Program-made: the position numbers and the translations under genes
Notes under the pieces: generated by a model
Seen by the model: only the letters and a program-made list of their open reading frames with translations
Database searches by the model: none
Told to the model about the DNA's origin: nothing
Shown: positions 43,092 through 52,712 of the stretch, in pieces
Position numbering within the stretch: position 1 is the stretch's first letter
Layout of the letters: the number at the start of each line of letters is the position of its first letter
NCBI RefSeq assembly: GCF_030816915.1
Contig: NZ_JAUSYN010000002.1
Location: 2,555,501-2,619,500 of the forward strand
Source: Streptomyces sp. B3I8
GTDB lineage: Bacteria > Actinomycetota > Actinomycetes > Streptomycetales > Streptomycetaceae
DNA length: 64,000 nucleotides
Direction of reading: 5' to 3'

Positions 43092-44552
43092 TCACGCGCC
43101 CAGCGCGCGCGACACCGTGTAGATGAGGAGGCCCGCCAGGGAGCCCACCACCGTGCCGTTGATGCGGATGAACTGCAGGTCGCGGCCGATGTTGGCCTCG
43201 ATCTTCCGCGTCGTGTGCTCCGCGTCCCACCCGGCCACGGTGTCCGTGATCAGCGAGGTGATCTCCCGGCGGTACGTCGTCACGACGTACACCGCCGCCC
43301 CCTCGACCCACCCGTCGACCTTCTCCCGCACCTTCGCCTCGCCCTCCATCCGCGCCCCCAGCGACAGCAGCGACGCCCGCACCCGCAGCCGCAGCTCGCT
43401 GCGCTCGTCCTCCGCCGCCGAGACGATCATCGCGCGGACCGCGGACCACGCGGACGCGATCAGGTCCTGCACCTCCCCGCGGCCCAGCACCTCCCCCTTC
43501 AGCCGCTCCACCCGCGCCCGCGTCTCCGTGTCCGACTGCAGGTCGGACGCGAAGTCCGTGAGGAACCGGTCGAGCGCGCCCCGCGCGGGGTGCGCCGGCA
43601 TGTCCCGCATCTCGGTGACGAAACGCAGCAGTTCCTTGTAGACGCGCTCGCCGACCTTGCGGTCCACGAACCGGGGCGTCCACCCGGGGGCGCCCCCCTG
43701 CACCGCGTCCATCACGGAGTCTCCGTGCAGCACGAGCCAGTCGTGGGCACGGGAGACGATCACATCGACGCTGCGGCGGTGGCCCCCGTCGGCGACGATC
43801 CGCTCCAGCATCTTGCCCATCCCCGGCGCGATCTCCTGCGCGTTCGCCCGCCGGGTGATCGCCTCCCCCACCACCGCCTGCACATCGGAGTCCCGCAGGA
43901 CGGTCAGCGCCCCGCGCAGTGCCGTGGCGAGCTCGGCGGTGACCCGGTCGGCGTGCTCGGGCACCGCGAGCCAGGCGCCCAGCCGGCTGCCGATGCCGAC
44001 GGCGCGCAACCGGCCCCGTACGACGTCCTCGGAGAGGAAGTTCTCGCCCACGAACTCGCCCAGCGAGACCCCGAGCTGGTCCTTCTTGGTCGGGATGATC
44101 GCCGTGTGCGGGATGGGCAGGCCGAGCGGGTGACGGAAGAGGGCGGTGACGGCGAACCAGTCGGCGAGCGCGCCGACCATCCCGGCCTCGGCCGCGGCGG
44201 CCACGTATCCCGTCCAGGCGCCGGCGCCCGTGTGCTCCGCCCAGGTGGTGAGGACGTACACCAGTGCGACGAACGCCAGCAGCGCGGTCGCGCTCGCCTT
44301 CATCCGGCGTACGCCGCGCCGCTTCTCCTCGTCGGCCGCGCTGAAGACGTTCATGGCCCGGACCGGCGACGCGCCTCCCGCCCGGCCGGGGGGCGCGCCC
44401 GCGGGCCGGGCCCCCGTCTCTTTCCCGTCGTCCTGCTCCATCTGTTCCGCCTGCCCCGAGTGCTCCGACTGCTCCATCTGCTCCGACCGCGGCACCCGCT
44501 CCGACCCTTCCGGCCGCTTCACCCGTTCCACTGGCTCCACCGGCTCCACCAC
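43092..44552 (-). CDS. DUF445-family membrane protein
   Basis: 486 aa in the longest frame. Membrane helices near residues 85-107 and at the C-terminus (LAGLLIYTVSRALG). The DUF445 motif ADWFAVTALFRHPLGLPIPH is followed by the long, helical middle. The first ~60 residues are low complexity (EPVEPVERVKR), so translation may start lower, at ATG 44477 or 44441. DUF445 proteins are inner-membrane proteins of unknown function. Confidence 0.85.
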   Translation of the reverse strand: MVEPVEPVERVKRPEGSERVPRSEQMEQSEHSGQAEQMEQDDGKETGARPAGAPPGRAGGASPVRAMNVFSAADEEKRRGVRRMKASATALLAFVALVYVLTTWAEHTGAGAWTGYVAAAAEAGMVGALADWFAVTALFRHPLGLPIPHTAIIPTKKDQLGVSLGEFVGENFLSEDVVRGRLRAVGIGSRLGAWLAVPEHADRVTAELATALRGALTVLRDSDVQAVVGEAITRRANAQEIAPGMGKMLERIVADGGHRRSVDVIVSRAHDWLVLHGDSVMDAVQGGAPGWTPRFVDRKVGERVYKELLRFVTEMRDMPAHPARGALDRFLTDFASDLQSDTETRARVERLKGEVLGRGEVQDLIASAWSAVRAMIVSAAEDERSELRLRVRASLLSLGARMEGEAKVREKVDGWVEGAAVYVVTTYRREITSLITDTVAGWDAEHTTRKIEANIGRDLQFIRINGTVVGSLAGLLIYTVSRALGA

Positions 44553-44829
44553 TTCCGCCCGCCTCCCGCCGCGTTCCCGTTCCGGCCGTCCGGTCGCCCT
44601 CCTCCGGTCACACCTTTCCGGTCACACCCCTTCGGTACACCCTCCGGTGATCCCTCGCACAATTGTCCCTTCCTGACCGACTCGGGGAACGGAACGGCGG
44701 TTCCCGGCGTCTGTATCCCCGGGCGACGGATGCGCGAAGGGGCCGCCGGGCGTCCCTCGCCCCATGACGCATCATGGAGTCACCGCATCGGAGCCCCGGG
44801 CTCCCGCTTCCCGAGGAGACCCGCACCGC

Positions 44830-46176
44830 ATGACCAGGCGTCACGGTTGTGCCTTGCTCGCCGCGCTCGTCGCGGCGGTCGCCGTAGTACCGGCGGCCCT
44901 GTACGTGAGCACCGGCCCGGACGACGGCCGGCCCGGGACCACCGTCGCCGACGGCCGCGTCCCGCGGGACTCCGCCCCGCACGACTCCGCCGCCCCCGCG
45001 TCCGTCGGCACGTGGGTGGGCGCCTGGTCGGCGGCCCCGGCCGGCGGCGAGCCCGGCACCGAGACCACGGGGCTAGCCGGGCGCTCGGTGCGCAACGTCA
45101 TCCACACCTCCGTCGGCGGCACGAGCGCCCGCGTCACCTTCTCGAACCTCTACGGCCAACGCCCGCTCACCCTCACGCACGTCACGATCGCCGTCGCCGA
45201 CACCGCGGACAGCGCCGCCGCCCGGCCCGGCACCATGCGCCGGCTCACCTTCGACGGCGCTCCCACCGTCGTCGTCCCGCCCGGTGGGCAGACGGTCAGC
45301 GACGCCGTACGGCTCACCGTGCCGCGCGGCGGCGACCTGCTGGTCACGACGTACTCCCCCACGCCCTCCGGGCCGGTCACCTACCACCCGAGGGCCCGGC
45401 AGATCTCGTACGCCGCCCGGGGGAACCGTACGGCGGACCCGACGGCGGCGGCGTACACCGAGCGGACGCCGTACTGGCGCTACGTCACCGCGCTGGACGT
45501 GATGAGCAACGAGTCCGACGGCACGGTCGTCGTGTTCGGCGATTCACTCACCGACGGGCTGACCTCGACCGTCGGCGCGGACCGGCGCTGGACCGACGTG
45601 CTCGCCGAGCGGCTGCGCACGGCGGTCGCGGCCGGACGGGACGTGCCGCACTACAGCGTCGTCAACGAAGGCATCAGCGGGAACCGGGTACTGACCGACG
45701 GACACGGGCGGCCCGCCGAGAACCCCAGCGGGCTGAACCGGTTCGCCCGGGACGTCCTGAACCGCACGGACGTGAAGGCCGTCGTGATCGACCTCGGCGT
45801 CAACGACATCCTGCACGCACCGGAGCCCACGACCGCCCCGCAGATCGTCGAGGGACTGCGGACGCTGGTCGCGCAGGCGCACGCGCGAGGGCTGAAGGCC
45901 GTCGGGGCGACGCTCATGCCGTTCGGCGGGCACCACGGGGACTCGGCGGCGCGGGAGGCGACCCGGCGGGCGGTCAACGCGGAGATCCGGGCCGGACGGG
46001 TGTACGACGCGTACGCCGACTTCGACGCGGCACTGCGCGACCCGTACGCGCCGCGCCGGCTGCGGCCTGCCTACGACTCGGGCGACCACCTGCACCCCAG
46101 CGACGCGGGCTACCGCCGGATGGCCGAGGCCTTCGACCTCGCCCTGCTGAAGGGCGCGGCACGAGCTTCGCTGTAG
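44830..46176 (+). CDS. Secreted SGNH/GDSL hydrolase, second type
   Basis: 448 aa. Signal peptide (HGCALLAALVAAVAVVPAALYV). The ~150-residue N-terminal beta domain precedes the SGNH domain: VVVFGDSLTDGLTS with the nucleophile Ser, GISGNRVL, LGVNDILH and DHLHPSDAGYRRMAEA with the Asp/His dyad. Such two-domain enzymes are esterases, probably acting on polysaccharide or lipid esters. ATG at 44830 with GAGGAGA upstream. Confidence 0.9.
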   Translation: MTRRHGCALLAALVAAVAVVPAALYVSTGPDDGRPGTTVADGRVPRDSAPHDSAAPASVGTWVGAWSAAPAGGEPGTETTGLAGRSVRNVIHTSVGGTSARVTFSNLYGQRPLTLTHVTIAVADTADSAAARPGTMRRLTFDGAPTVVVPPGGQTVSDAVRLTVPRGGDLLVTTYSPTPSGPVTYHPRARQISYAARGNRTADPTAAAYTERTPYWRYVTALDVMSNESDGTVVVFGDSLTDGLTSTVGADRRWTDVLAERLRTAVAAGRDVPHYSVVNEGISGNRVLTDGHGRPAENPSGLNRFARDVLNRTDVKAVVIDLGVNDILHAPEPTTAPQIVEGLRTLVAQAHARGLKAVGATLMPFGGHHGDSAAREATRRAVNAEIRAGRVYDAYADFDAALRDPYAPRRLRPAYDSGDHLHPSDAGYRRMAEAFDLALLKGAARASL

Positions 46177-46197
46177 GGGCGGGCCGCGCTGTGAGGG

Positions 46198-46249
46198 GGG
46201 TGCACTCCGGTGGGTGCACTCCAGCGGGTGCACTCCGGTGGTGCGCTCC
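46198..46249. repeat. GGGTGCACTCCGGT tandem repeat
   Basis: Three near-perfect copies of a 14-15 bp unit containing palindromic GTGCAC, plus one degenerate copy. It lies between the SGNH hydrolase (+) and the convergent DUF1707 gene (-). Confidence 0.8.
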
Positions 46250-46264
46250 GGGGCGCGCTCGGGA

Positions 46265-46978
46265 CTACTCCCCTCGCCGCAGTTCCTTCCGCGCGCCCCG
46301 GCGGCTGTCCCGGCGCTCCAGGCGTTCCCTGCGCCGCTCCTCCCGCACCCGCTGACGTTCCGCCTTGGTCAGCTTGCGCTCCACGCCCACGCCGCCCCAG
46401 AACGCGAAGCCCGTCACCACCACGCGCGGGGCGCCGGGCTCGGCCGGGGTGCCCTGCTCACGGTGGTCGAAGCCGCCCATCACTCCGACGCCGCGGACGA
46501 CGACCTCGACACCCGGCGGCACGACGACGTTGACGCCGCCCATGATCGCCACACAGGTGATCACGACCTCGCGGTCGGCGAAGCAGGCCTCGCGGAGGTC
46601 GATCTCACCACCGCCCCAGAAGGCGAAGGAGCGGAACCGCCGGGGCACGGTCCAGCGCCCCCTGCGCTGGAACCCGGACAGGACGGCCACACCCCACTGC
46701 GAGGTGCCGTCTTCCCCGCCGACGATCCGGTCGTCCCAACTGCCGTCCCCGCGCGAACGCTTGGTCATGTCGACGGTGGCGGCCGCACCGCCCGGCGCCG
46801 GCAGGTCCACGGTGAGGGGCGCCAACTCCCCGTACGTACGGGCCCGGTAGGCGGCGTCGAGCCGCTCCTCGAACTCGGACATGTCGAGCCGGCCTTCCGC
46901 GACGGCGTCCCGCAGGCGCTCGGCGACCCGCTCCCGATCGGCGTCGGAGGCCCGCAGTTCCGGGAGTTCGTCGGTCAT
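46265..46978 (-). CDS. DUF1707 protein (LiaF-like cell-wall response domain)
   Basis: 237 aa. The N-terminal DUF1707 motif (LRASDADRERVAERLRDAVAEGRL, then EERLDAAYRARTYGEL) is followed by a beta-rich LiaF/cell-wall-active-antibiotics-response domain (VVITCVAIMGGVNVVVPPGVEVV, VGVMGG) and a highly charged Arg-rich C-terminal tail. It probably acts at the membrane or as a regulator of envelope stress. ATG at 46978. Confidence 0.88.
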   Translation of the reverse strand: MTDELPELRASDADRERVAERLRDAVAEGRLDMSEFEERLDAAYRARTYGELAPLTVDLPAPGGAAATVDMTKRSRGDGSWDDRIVGGEDGTSQWGVAVLSGFQRRGRWTVPRRFRSFAFWGGGEIDLREACFADREVVITCVAIMGGVNVVVPPGVEVVVRGVGVMGGFDHREQGTPAEPGAPRVVVTGFAFWGGVGVERKLTKAERQRVREERRRERLERRDSRRGARKELRRGE

Positions 46979-47481
46979 GCGGGCAGCCTACGCACGGCAA
47001 CCGCACTGCGCGAGAGCCGGCGCCGGTGTCCGTGCCGGCACCGGTGCGTGCCCGAGCCGGCGGGTCCGGGTGCGTGCCGCGCCCGAGCGGTGTCGCGGCC
47101 GCGTACCGTTCCTCCCGGCCGCCGATTCCCGGCCGCCCGTTCCCGAGCGCCGATTCCCGGCCACCCGGATGACGGTGCTCGGCCCACGCGGTCCCGCCGG
47201 TGTGTGCCAAGATCGATGCGGCGACCGTGTCGGTGACCACACCCGTCACGGACACGGGATACTCGGAGATACTCCCTCGAAAGACGCGCACCGGGCGGAA
47301 GCGCAGCGACCCCGTCCCGTTGACGCGCGGTGCCCCGCGTTCCCGTGAGGGAACGCACTCCCGGAGACGGGAACGGAACACTCGGCACGAGAGTCTTCAC
47401 CGAGTGGGGGCGCAGAAGGCATTAGAGGGCGATAGAGGGCGTACGGGAACGTACGACGCGAAACAGGAGTCCGGCACACAG
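46979..47481. other. Intergenic region upstream of the class A PBP gene
   Basis: 503 bases with no gene. A direct repeat (GCCGATTCCCGGCC, near 47121 and 47152) is visible, and the stretch before 47482 includes the PBP promoter region. Confidence 0.55.
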
Positions 47482-50400
47482 ATGAGCGACGAGTCGCAGC
47501 GGCAGCAGAGCGCCCAGGGCGAACCGCCCCGGAAGCCGGAGCCGCCCGCTCCGGGCCCCGCGTCACAGCGGTCCCACCAGGCCGCTCCCCCACCGGCGGC
47601 GGAACGGCCGAAGGCCGAGAAGCCCGACACCACGGGCGCGAGCACGGATTCCGGTTCCGGCAAGGGCTCGGGCGCCGGTTCCGGCAAGGGCTCCGGTTCG
47701 GGTTCCGGTTCCGGTTCCGGTGATGGCGAGGGCTCCGACTCCGGTCAGGAATCCGGGTCCGGCAAGGGCTCCGGTGCCGGGAAGGGCTCCGGCTCCGGCG
47801 ACGGAGCCGGCTCACGTACCGCCGCGGGAGCCGACCACCGGGCTGCCGCCGCACCCGGCAGGACCGGCTCGGCCCCGGCCACCCGCCCGGCCGAACGCCC
47901 GGACACCCGCCCGGCCGAACGTTCCGGTTCCGGCGCCCGGCGCGCGGCGTCGGCGGGGCGGCAGGACTCCCGGGAATCGATTTCCAGCCGAAAAGCAGAC
48001 GCGACGGGCACCACCGCGGCCCCCTCGAATCCCGCCACGGGAACGGGAACCGGACGCGGGCCCGGTACGGGAGCCCCGAAGAAGGGTGGCCGTCCCTCCG
48101 GGCCCAGTGGCGCCGGGGCGTCGCCCACCACCGCCGGCGACCGCGGCGGCCGCGAGGGCAAGCGGCCCACCGCCGCGCCCACCACCCCACCCGCCGCCGC
48201 GGGCGAGACCATGCAGCTCCGTGCCGTCGACGCCGCGGGCGGGGCCGACGGGACCGGGAAGTCGCCGTCCCGTTCCCCACGGGGCACCGGCGGCAAGCTG
48301 TCACGCCCCGGTGCGACGGGAGCCGCAGGAGCTACGGGAGCGACGGGAGCCGCGGCAGGCGGCGCGGCCGGTGCCGGCGCGGCGGCCGCCGCCAAGGCCG
48401 CCACCACCCCCGGCGACCCGCCCGGCACCCCCGACGGCCCCACCTCCAACGGCGGCACCCCCCGCCGTCGCAGGCCCGGCGCCCCGACCCTCCGGCCCGC
48501 CGCGGGCGCCGCCGGCCCGGTCACGCCCGCCGACGGGACCATGCAGCTGCGCACCGTCACACCCCCCGGACGCCCCGGCGCGGACGCCGAGGACGGTGAC
48601 CTCACCACCGCCTTCGCCGCCGGCGGCGCCACGGCCGCCGACGGCACCGCCCCGCCCGCGAACCGCAAGGAACGCCGCGCCGCGAAGAAGGCGGCGCGCA
48701 AGGCCAAGCGCACCGGGTTGCGGCGTCTGCTGCCCACCTGGCGCATGGTCCTCGGCGGGTTCCTGCTCCTCTGCATCGCCCTGCTGGGCGCCTTCTTCTA
48801 CGGCTACCACGTGGTCAAGATCCCCGCGGCGAACACCGCCGCCGTCAAGCAGAGCAACGTCTACCTCTACGCCGACGGCAGCCAGCTCGCCCGCGACGGC
48901 AAGGTCAACCGCGAGAACGTCAACCTCTCCCAGATCTCCAAGAAAGCCCAGCACGCCGCCCTCGCCGCCGAGGACCGCGACTTCTACACCGAAGCCGCGA
49001 TCGACCCCAAGGCGACGCTCCGCGCCGCCTGGAACACCGCCACCGGCAAGGGCAAGCAGTCCGGTTCCACGATCACCCAGCAGTACGTGAAGAACTACTA
49101 CCTGGCGCAGGAACAGACGGTCACCCGCAAGGCCAAGGAGTTCTTCATCTCGATCAAGCTGGACCGGGAGAAGAGCAAGGACGAGATCCTCGAGGGCTAC
49201 CTCAACACCAGCTTCTTCGGCCGCAACGCCTACGGCATCCAGGCCGCCGCACAGGCCTACTACGGCGTCGACGCCAAGGACCTGACCGCCGAGCAGGGCG
49301 CCTACCTCGCCGCCCTCCTCAACGCGCCGAGCGAGTACGACGTCGTCGCGCACCCCGAGAACAAGGGCGCCGCCAAGGCCCGCTGGGACTACGTCCTGGA
49401 CGGCATGGTCGCCAAGGGCTGGCTGAGCAAGACCGAGCGGGCCGGTGCGGAGTTCCCGCAGCCGAAGCAGACCGTGATCGCCGCCGGCATGTCCGGACAG
49501 CGCGGCTACCTCGTCAAGGCCGTCAACGACTACCTCACCGAGAACCACATCCTCGACGAGGAAACCCTCTCCGCCGGCGGCTACCGCATCACCACGACCC
49601 TGCAGAAGCCCAAGCAGAACGCCTTCATCAAGGCCGTCGACGACCAGGTGACCGCCAAGCTCGACAAGAAGAACCGCAAGGTCGACAGGTACGTGCGGGC
49701 CGGCGGCGTCGCCATCGACCCCGCCACCGGCAAGGTGGTCGCGATGTACGGCGGCATCGACTACACGAAGCAGTACTACAACAACGCCACCCGCCGGGAC
49801 TACCAGGTCGGCTCCACCTTCAAGCCGTTCGTGTTCACCTCGGCCGTGGAGAACGGCTCGCGCACCCAGGGCGGCGCCACCATCACCCCGAACACGGTGT
49901 ACGACGGCACGGACAAGCGGGCCGTGCAGGGCTGGAGCGGCGGGGCGTACGCGCCGGAGAACGAGGACAACGTCAGTTACGGCAAGATCTCCGTGCGCCA
50001 GGCCACCGACAAGTCGGTGAACGCGGTGTACGCGCAGATGGCGGTCGACGTCGGCCCGTCCGTCGTGAAGAAGACGGCGGTGGCCCTCGGCCTGCCGGCC
50101 GACACCCCCGACCTCCAGCCGTACCCGTCGATCGCGCTCGGCACGGCCACCGCCAGCGTGCTCGACATGACCGAGGCGTACGCCACGCTCGCCAACCACG
50201 GCAAGCACGGCACGTACACGCTCGTCGAGAAGATCACCAGGGACGGTACGGAGCAGGTGAAGCTGCCGGACAGCGGCGCCAAGCAGGCCGTCGACCGCAC
50301 CTCGGCCGACACCACCACGCAGGTGCTGCGCGGCGTCGTCCAGTCCGGTACGGCGACCGCCGCACTGCAGGCGGGCCGCCCGGCGGCGGGCAAGACCGGT

Positions 50401-51039
50401 ACGGCCGAGGAGGACCAGGCCGCCTGGTTCGCCGGCTACACCCCCGACCTCGCCACGGTCGTCTCGGTGATGGGCCAGGACCCGGACACCGGCGCGCACA
50501 AGTCGCTGTACGGCGCGATGGGCCTGCCCCGCGTCAACGGCGGCGGCGCGCCCGCGCAGATCTGGGCGCAGTTCACCAAGGCGGCGCTGAAGGGCAGGCC
50601 GGTCAAGAATTTCGACCTCAAGCTGCAGCACGGGGCCGAGCAGACCGTCGAGCCGAGCAACGGGGCGAGCGGTGACCCGTCGTCCTCCGGCAGCCCGGAG
50701 GTCACCGGCGGCACGGGCGCCGACGGCGGCACGGGCGGACACGAGACCCCCGGCGGCGACGCGGGCGGCACCCCGGCGGACGGCGGTACCGGCGACGGCG
50801 GCGCGGGGAACCCCGGCGCCGACGCGGGCGGCGGCGCGGCGAACGGCGGAACCGGGTCGCAGACGGCGGGCGCCGGGGCGGGGGGCGCCGGCGGAACCGA
50901 CGCCGGGACCTCCGACGCGGGCGGCACGGGAACGTCCACGGGCACCGACGCGGGCGCCGGCGGCGGAGGCGGCGCGGGCGGCCCCGGACAGGGCGACGGC
51001 GGGCTGATCCCGCAGCTCACGAACGAGCGACGCGAGTAG
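47482..51039 (+). CDS. Class A penicillin-binding protein (GT51 + transpeptidase)
   Basis: 1185 aa, bifunctional peptidoglycan synthase. Residues 1-420 are a cytoplasmic, disordered Gly/Ser/Pro-rich tail with two TMQLR motifs (T243, T353) and a basic patch before a single membrane helix (422-442). The GT51 domain has AAEDRDF (catalytic E497) and GSTITQQYVKN. The transpeptidase has STFK (S778-K781), SVN (845-847) and KTGT (971-974). A ~120-residue Gly-rich tail ends the protein. ATG at 47482 has AGGAG 12 bases upstream. The TMQLR threonines are plausible Ser/Thr-kinase sites. Confidence 0.93.
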   Translation: MSDESQRQQSAQGEPPRKPEPPAPGPASQRSHQAAPPPAAERPKAEKPDTTGASTDSGSGKGSGAGSGKGSGSGSGSGSGDGEGSDSGQESGSGKGSGAGKGSGSGDGAGSRTAAGADHRAAAAPGRTGSAPATRPAERPDTRPAERSGSGARRAASAGRQDSRESISSRKADATGTTAAPSNPATGTGTGRGPGTGAPKKGGRPSGPSGAGASPTTAGDRGGREGKRPTAAPTTPPAAAGETMQLRAVDAAGGADGTGKSPSRSPRGTGGKLSRPGATGAAGATGATGAAAGGAAGAGAAAAAKAATTPGDPPGTPDGPTSNGGTPRRRRPGAPTLRPAAGAAGPVTPADGTMQLRTVTPPGRPGADAEDGDLTTAFAAGGATAADGTAPPANRKERRAAKKAARKAKRTGLRRLLPTWRMVLGGFLLLCIALLGAFFYGYHVVKIPAANTAAVKQSNVYLYADGSQLARDGKVNRENVNLSQISKKAQHAALAAEDRDFYTEAAIDPKATLRAAWNTATGKGKQSGSTITQQYVKNYYLAQEQTVTRKAKEFFISIKLDREKSKDEILEGYLNTSFFGRNAYGIQAAAQAYYGVDAKDLTAEQGAYLAALLNAPSEYDVVAHPENKGAAKARWDYVLDGMVAKGWLSKTERAGAEFPQPKQTVIAAGMSGQRGYLVKAVNDYLTENHILDEETLSAGGYRITTTLQKPKQNAFIKAVDDQVTAKLDKKNRKVDRYVRAGGVAIDPATGKVVAMYGGIDYTKQYYNNATRRDYQVGSTFKPFVFTSAVENGSRTQGGATITPNTVYDGTDKRAVQGWSGGAYAPENEDNVSYGKISVRQATDKSVNAVYAQMAVDVGPSVVKKTAVALGLPADTPDLQPYPSIALGTATASVLDMTEAYATLANHGKHGTYTLVEKITRDGTEQVKLPDSGAKQAVDRTSADTTTQVLRGVVQSGTATAALQAGRPAAGKTGTAEEDQAAWFAGYTPDLATVVSVMGQDPDTGAHKSLYGAMGLPRVNGGGAPAQIWAQFTKAALKGRPVKNFDLKLQHGAEQTVEPSNGASGDPSSSGSPEVTGGTGADGGTGGHETPGGDAGGTPADGGTGDGGAGNPGADAGGGAANGGTGSQTAGAGAGGAGGTDAGTSDAGGTGTSTGTDAGAGGGGGAGGPGQGDGGLIPQLTNERRE

Positions 51040-51059
51040 GACCGACACCGGACCCCGGG

Positions 51060-51098
51060 GCGGGGGTGGCGGGGGCTTCACACCCCCGCCACCCCCGC
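51060..51098. terminator. Strong hairpin between PBP and bcp (bidirectional terminator)
   Basis: GCGGGGGTGGCGGGGG (51060-51075) pairs perfectly over 16 bp with CCCCCGCCACCCCCGC (51083-51098), loop seven bases. It lies between two convergent genes. Confidence 0.85.
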
Positions 51099-51137
51099 AC
51101 CTGTGTGGAGGGACCCGCCCGCACGGCGGGACCCGAC

Positions 51138-51605
51138 TCAGATCGCCAGATCCTTGATGATCTTCGCCACGTGACCGGTCGCCTTGACGTTGTAGAGGGC
51201 GCGCTCGACCTTGCCCTCCTCGTCCACGACGACCGTGGAACGGATGGCCCCGACCACCGTCTTGCCGTACAGCTTCTTCTCGCCGAAGGCGCCGTACGCC
51301 TCCAGGACCCGCTTGTCCGGATCGGCCAGGAGGGTCACCTTCAGGGACTCCTTCTCGCGGAACTTCGCGAGCTTCTCCGGCTTGTCCGGCGAGATGCCGA
51401 GGACGTCGTACCCCGCGCCGGCGAGCAGCTCCAGGTTGTCCGTGAAGTCGCACGCCTGCTTGGTGCAGCCGGGGGTGAGCGCGGCTGGGTAGAAGTAGAC
51501 GATGACCTTGCGGCCCTTGTGGTCCGCGAGGGAGACCTCGTTGCCGTCGGCGTCCGGCAGGGTGAAGGCGGGGGCGGTGTCGCCGGGCTGGAGTCGCTCG
51601 CTCAT
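51138..51605 (-). CDS. bcp: Thioredoxin-dependent thiol peroxidase (Bcp/PrxQ)
   Basis: 155 aa, full length. Peroxiredoxin fold with the active site LTPGCTKQACDF (peroxidatic and nearby resolving Cys) and VYFYPAALTPGC context. It reduces peroxides with thioredoxin in the cytoplasm. ATG at 51605. It converges with the PBP gene across a hairpin terminator. Confidence 0.95.
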   Translation of the reverse strand: MSERLQPGDTAPAFTLPDADGNEVSLADHKGRKVIVYFYPAALTPGCTKQACDFTDNLELLAGAGYDVLGISPDKPEKLAKFREKESLKVTLLADPDKRVLEAYGAFGEKKLYGKTVVGAIRSTVVVDEEGKVERALYNVKATGHVAKIIKDLAI

Positions 51606-51812
51606 GGGTACCTCACGAAGGGCGGGGCAGATGGGGTGACGGGTGCTGCGGCTCCGAGCCTAATCGCCCCGGCGCCCCGCATACCGGGGGTGCCGTGGGG
51701 TGCGTTCGCCCGGAAGCTGACAGACTGTCGATCAGCAGACTCATCAGGCCAATCAGACCCAGCGGACCCCAGCGGACCCAGCGGGCGTCGCAACGACCAC
51801 GGAGGAAGCGCG

Positions 51813-52178
51813 GTGGCGGACACGCCGAGCACGCCGGACACCAGGACTCCGGCACAGATCGAGGCGGACATCAGGCGCCGCCGCGAAACCCTGGCCGAGA
51901 CGCTCGACGAGATCGGCGTCCGGGTCCACCCGAAGACGATCGTCGGCGACGCGAAGGCGAAGGTCACCGCACAGGTCGACCACACCCTCGGCCGCGCCTA
52001 CGTCGGCGTGAACCGCGCCGTCGACGGCGTGAAGGCCCAGTTCGTCGACGAGGACGGCGCCCCGCGTCTGGAGCGCATCGTGCCGGCCGCGCTGGTGGTG
52101 GCCGGTGTCGTCGGCCTCGTCGTCCTCGGCCTGCGCCGGGACCAGTCCCCGCCGCCGCGCGGGCGCCGGGGACGCTGA
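51813..52178 (+). CDS. DUF3618-family protein
   Basis: 121 aa. The DUF3618 motif TPAQIEADIRRRRETLAETL and VHPKTIVGDAKAK are present, and one membrane helix lies near the C-terminus (AALVVAGVVGLVVLGL). GTG at 51813 with GGAGGAA upstream. Membrane-associated, unknown function. Confidence 0.88.
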   Translation: MADTPSTPDTRTPAQIEADIRRRRETLAETLDEIGVRVHPKTIVGDAKAKVTAQVDHTLGRAYVGVNRAVDGVKAQFVDEDGAPRLERIVPAALVVAGVVGLVVLGLRRDQSPPPRGRRGR

Positions 52179-52222
52179 CCCGGCTGCGGACTTCGGCGCG
52201 CGGGACAGGTAGGTTCGGGGAC

Positions 52223-52573
52223 GTGAGCGAGAAGACCCAGCCCGACAACCACGACAAGCTGCCCATCCGGATGCTGCACGACCGGGTTCTGGTACGGCAG
52301 GACACCGCCGAGGGCGAGCGCCGCTCGGGCGGCGGCATCCTGATCCCCGCGACGGCGGCCGTCGGCCGGCGCCTGGCCTGGGCCGAGGTCGTCGCGGTCG
52401 GGCAGAACGTGCGCACCGTCGAGGCGGGCGACCGCGTCCTGTACGACCCCGAGGACCGCGCCGAGGTCGAGGTCCGCGGCACCGCCTACGTCCTCATGCG
52501 CGAACGCGACCTCCACGCGGTAGCCGCCGACCGCTTCGAGGGCACGGAGGACTCGACGGGGCTGTACCTGTAG
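52223..52573 (+). CDS. GroES-like co-chaperone
   Basis: 116 aa. A Cpn10 fold with IRMLHDRVLVRQD, GGGILIPATA and VLYDPEDRAEVEVRG, but the mobile loop and GroES consensus differ from the canonical groES, and an N-terminal extension is present. It is a paralogue rather than the main groES. GTG at 52223 lies seven bases after TAGGTT, so a leaderless transcript is likely. A strong hairpin follows the stop. Confidence 0.85.
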   Translation: MSEKTQPDNHDKLPIRMLHDRVLVRQDTAEGERRSGGGILIPATAAVGRRLAWAEVVAVGQNVRTVEAGDRVLYDPEDRAEVEVRGTAYVLMRERDLHAVAADRFEGTEDSTGLYL

Positions 52574-52587
52574 CCCGACAACCACAA

Positions 52588-52619
52588 AAGGGGCCGGCGA
52601 CAACCGTCACCGGCCCCTT
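52588..52619 (+). terminator. Rho-independent-type hairpin after the GroES-like gene
   Basis: AAGGGGCCGG(C)GAC pairs with GTC(A)CCGGCCCCTT, a stem of about 13 bp with one mismatch and a loop AACC. No T-run, as is usual in Streptomyces. Confidence 0.85.
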
Positions 52620-52712
52620 CGGCGTGCGACCGCAAGACACCCGCGTGCCCCCTCGGCTCCTCACTCGTTACTCCGTACGGGAAATGAACACGCAGCCGAA
52701 AACGGAGGGGGC

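Noticed and set aside
41565..46355. Very long plus-strand frame of 1596 codons
   Set aside because: It runs across several clear genes on the other strand and within a secreted hydrolase; composition is Arg/Gly/Ala-rich and it has no domain. It is produced by high G+C.
48301..51453. 1050-codon minus-strand frame opposite the PBP
   Set aside because: It is a mirror of the PBP coding bias; the PBP has all catalytic motifs.
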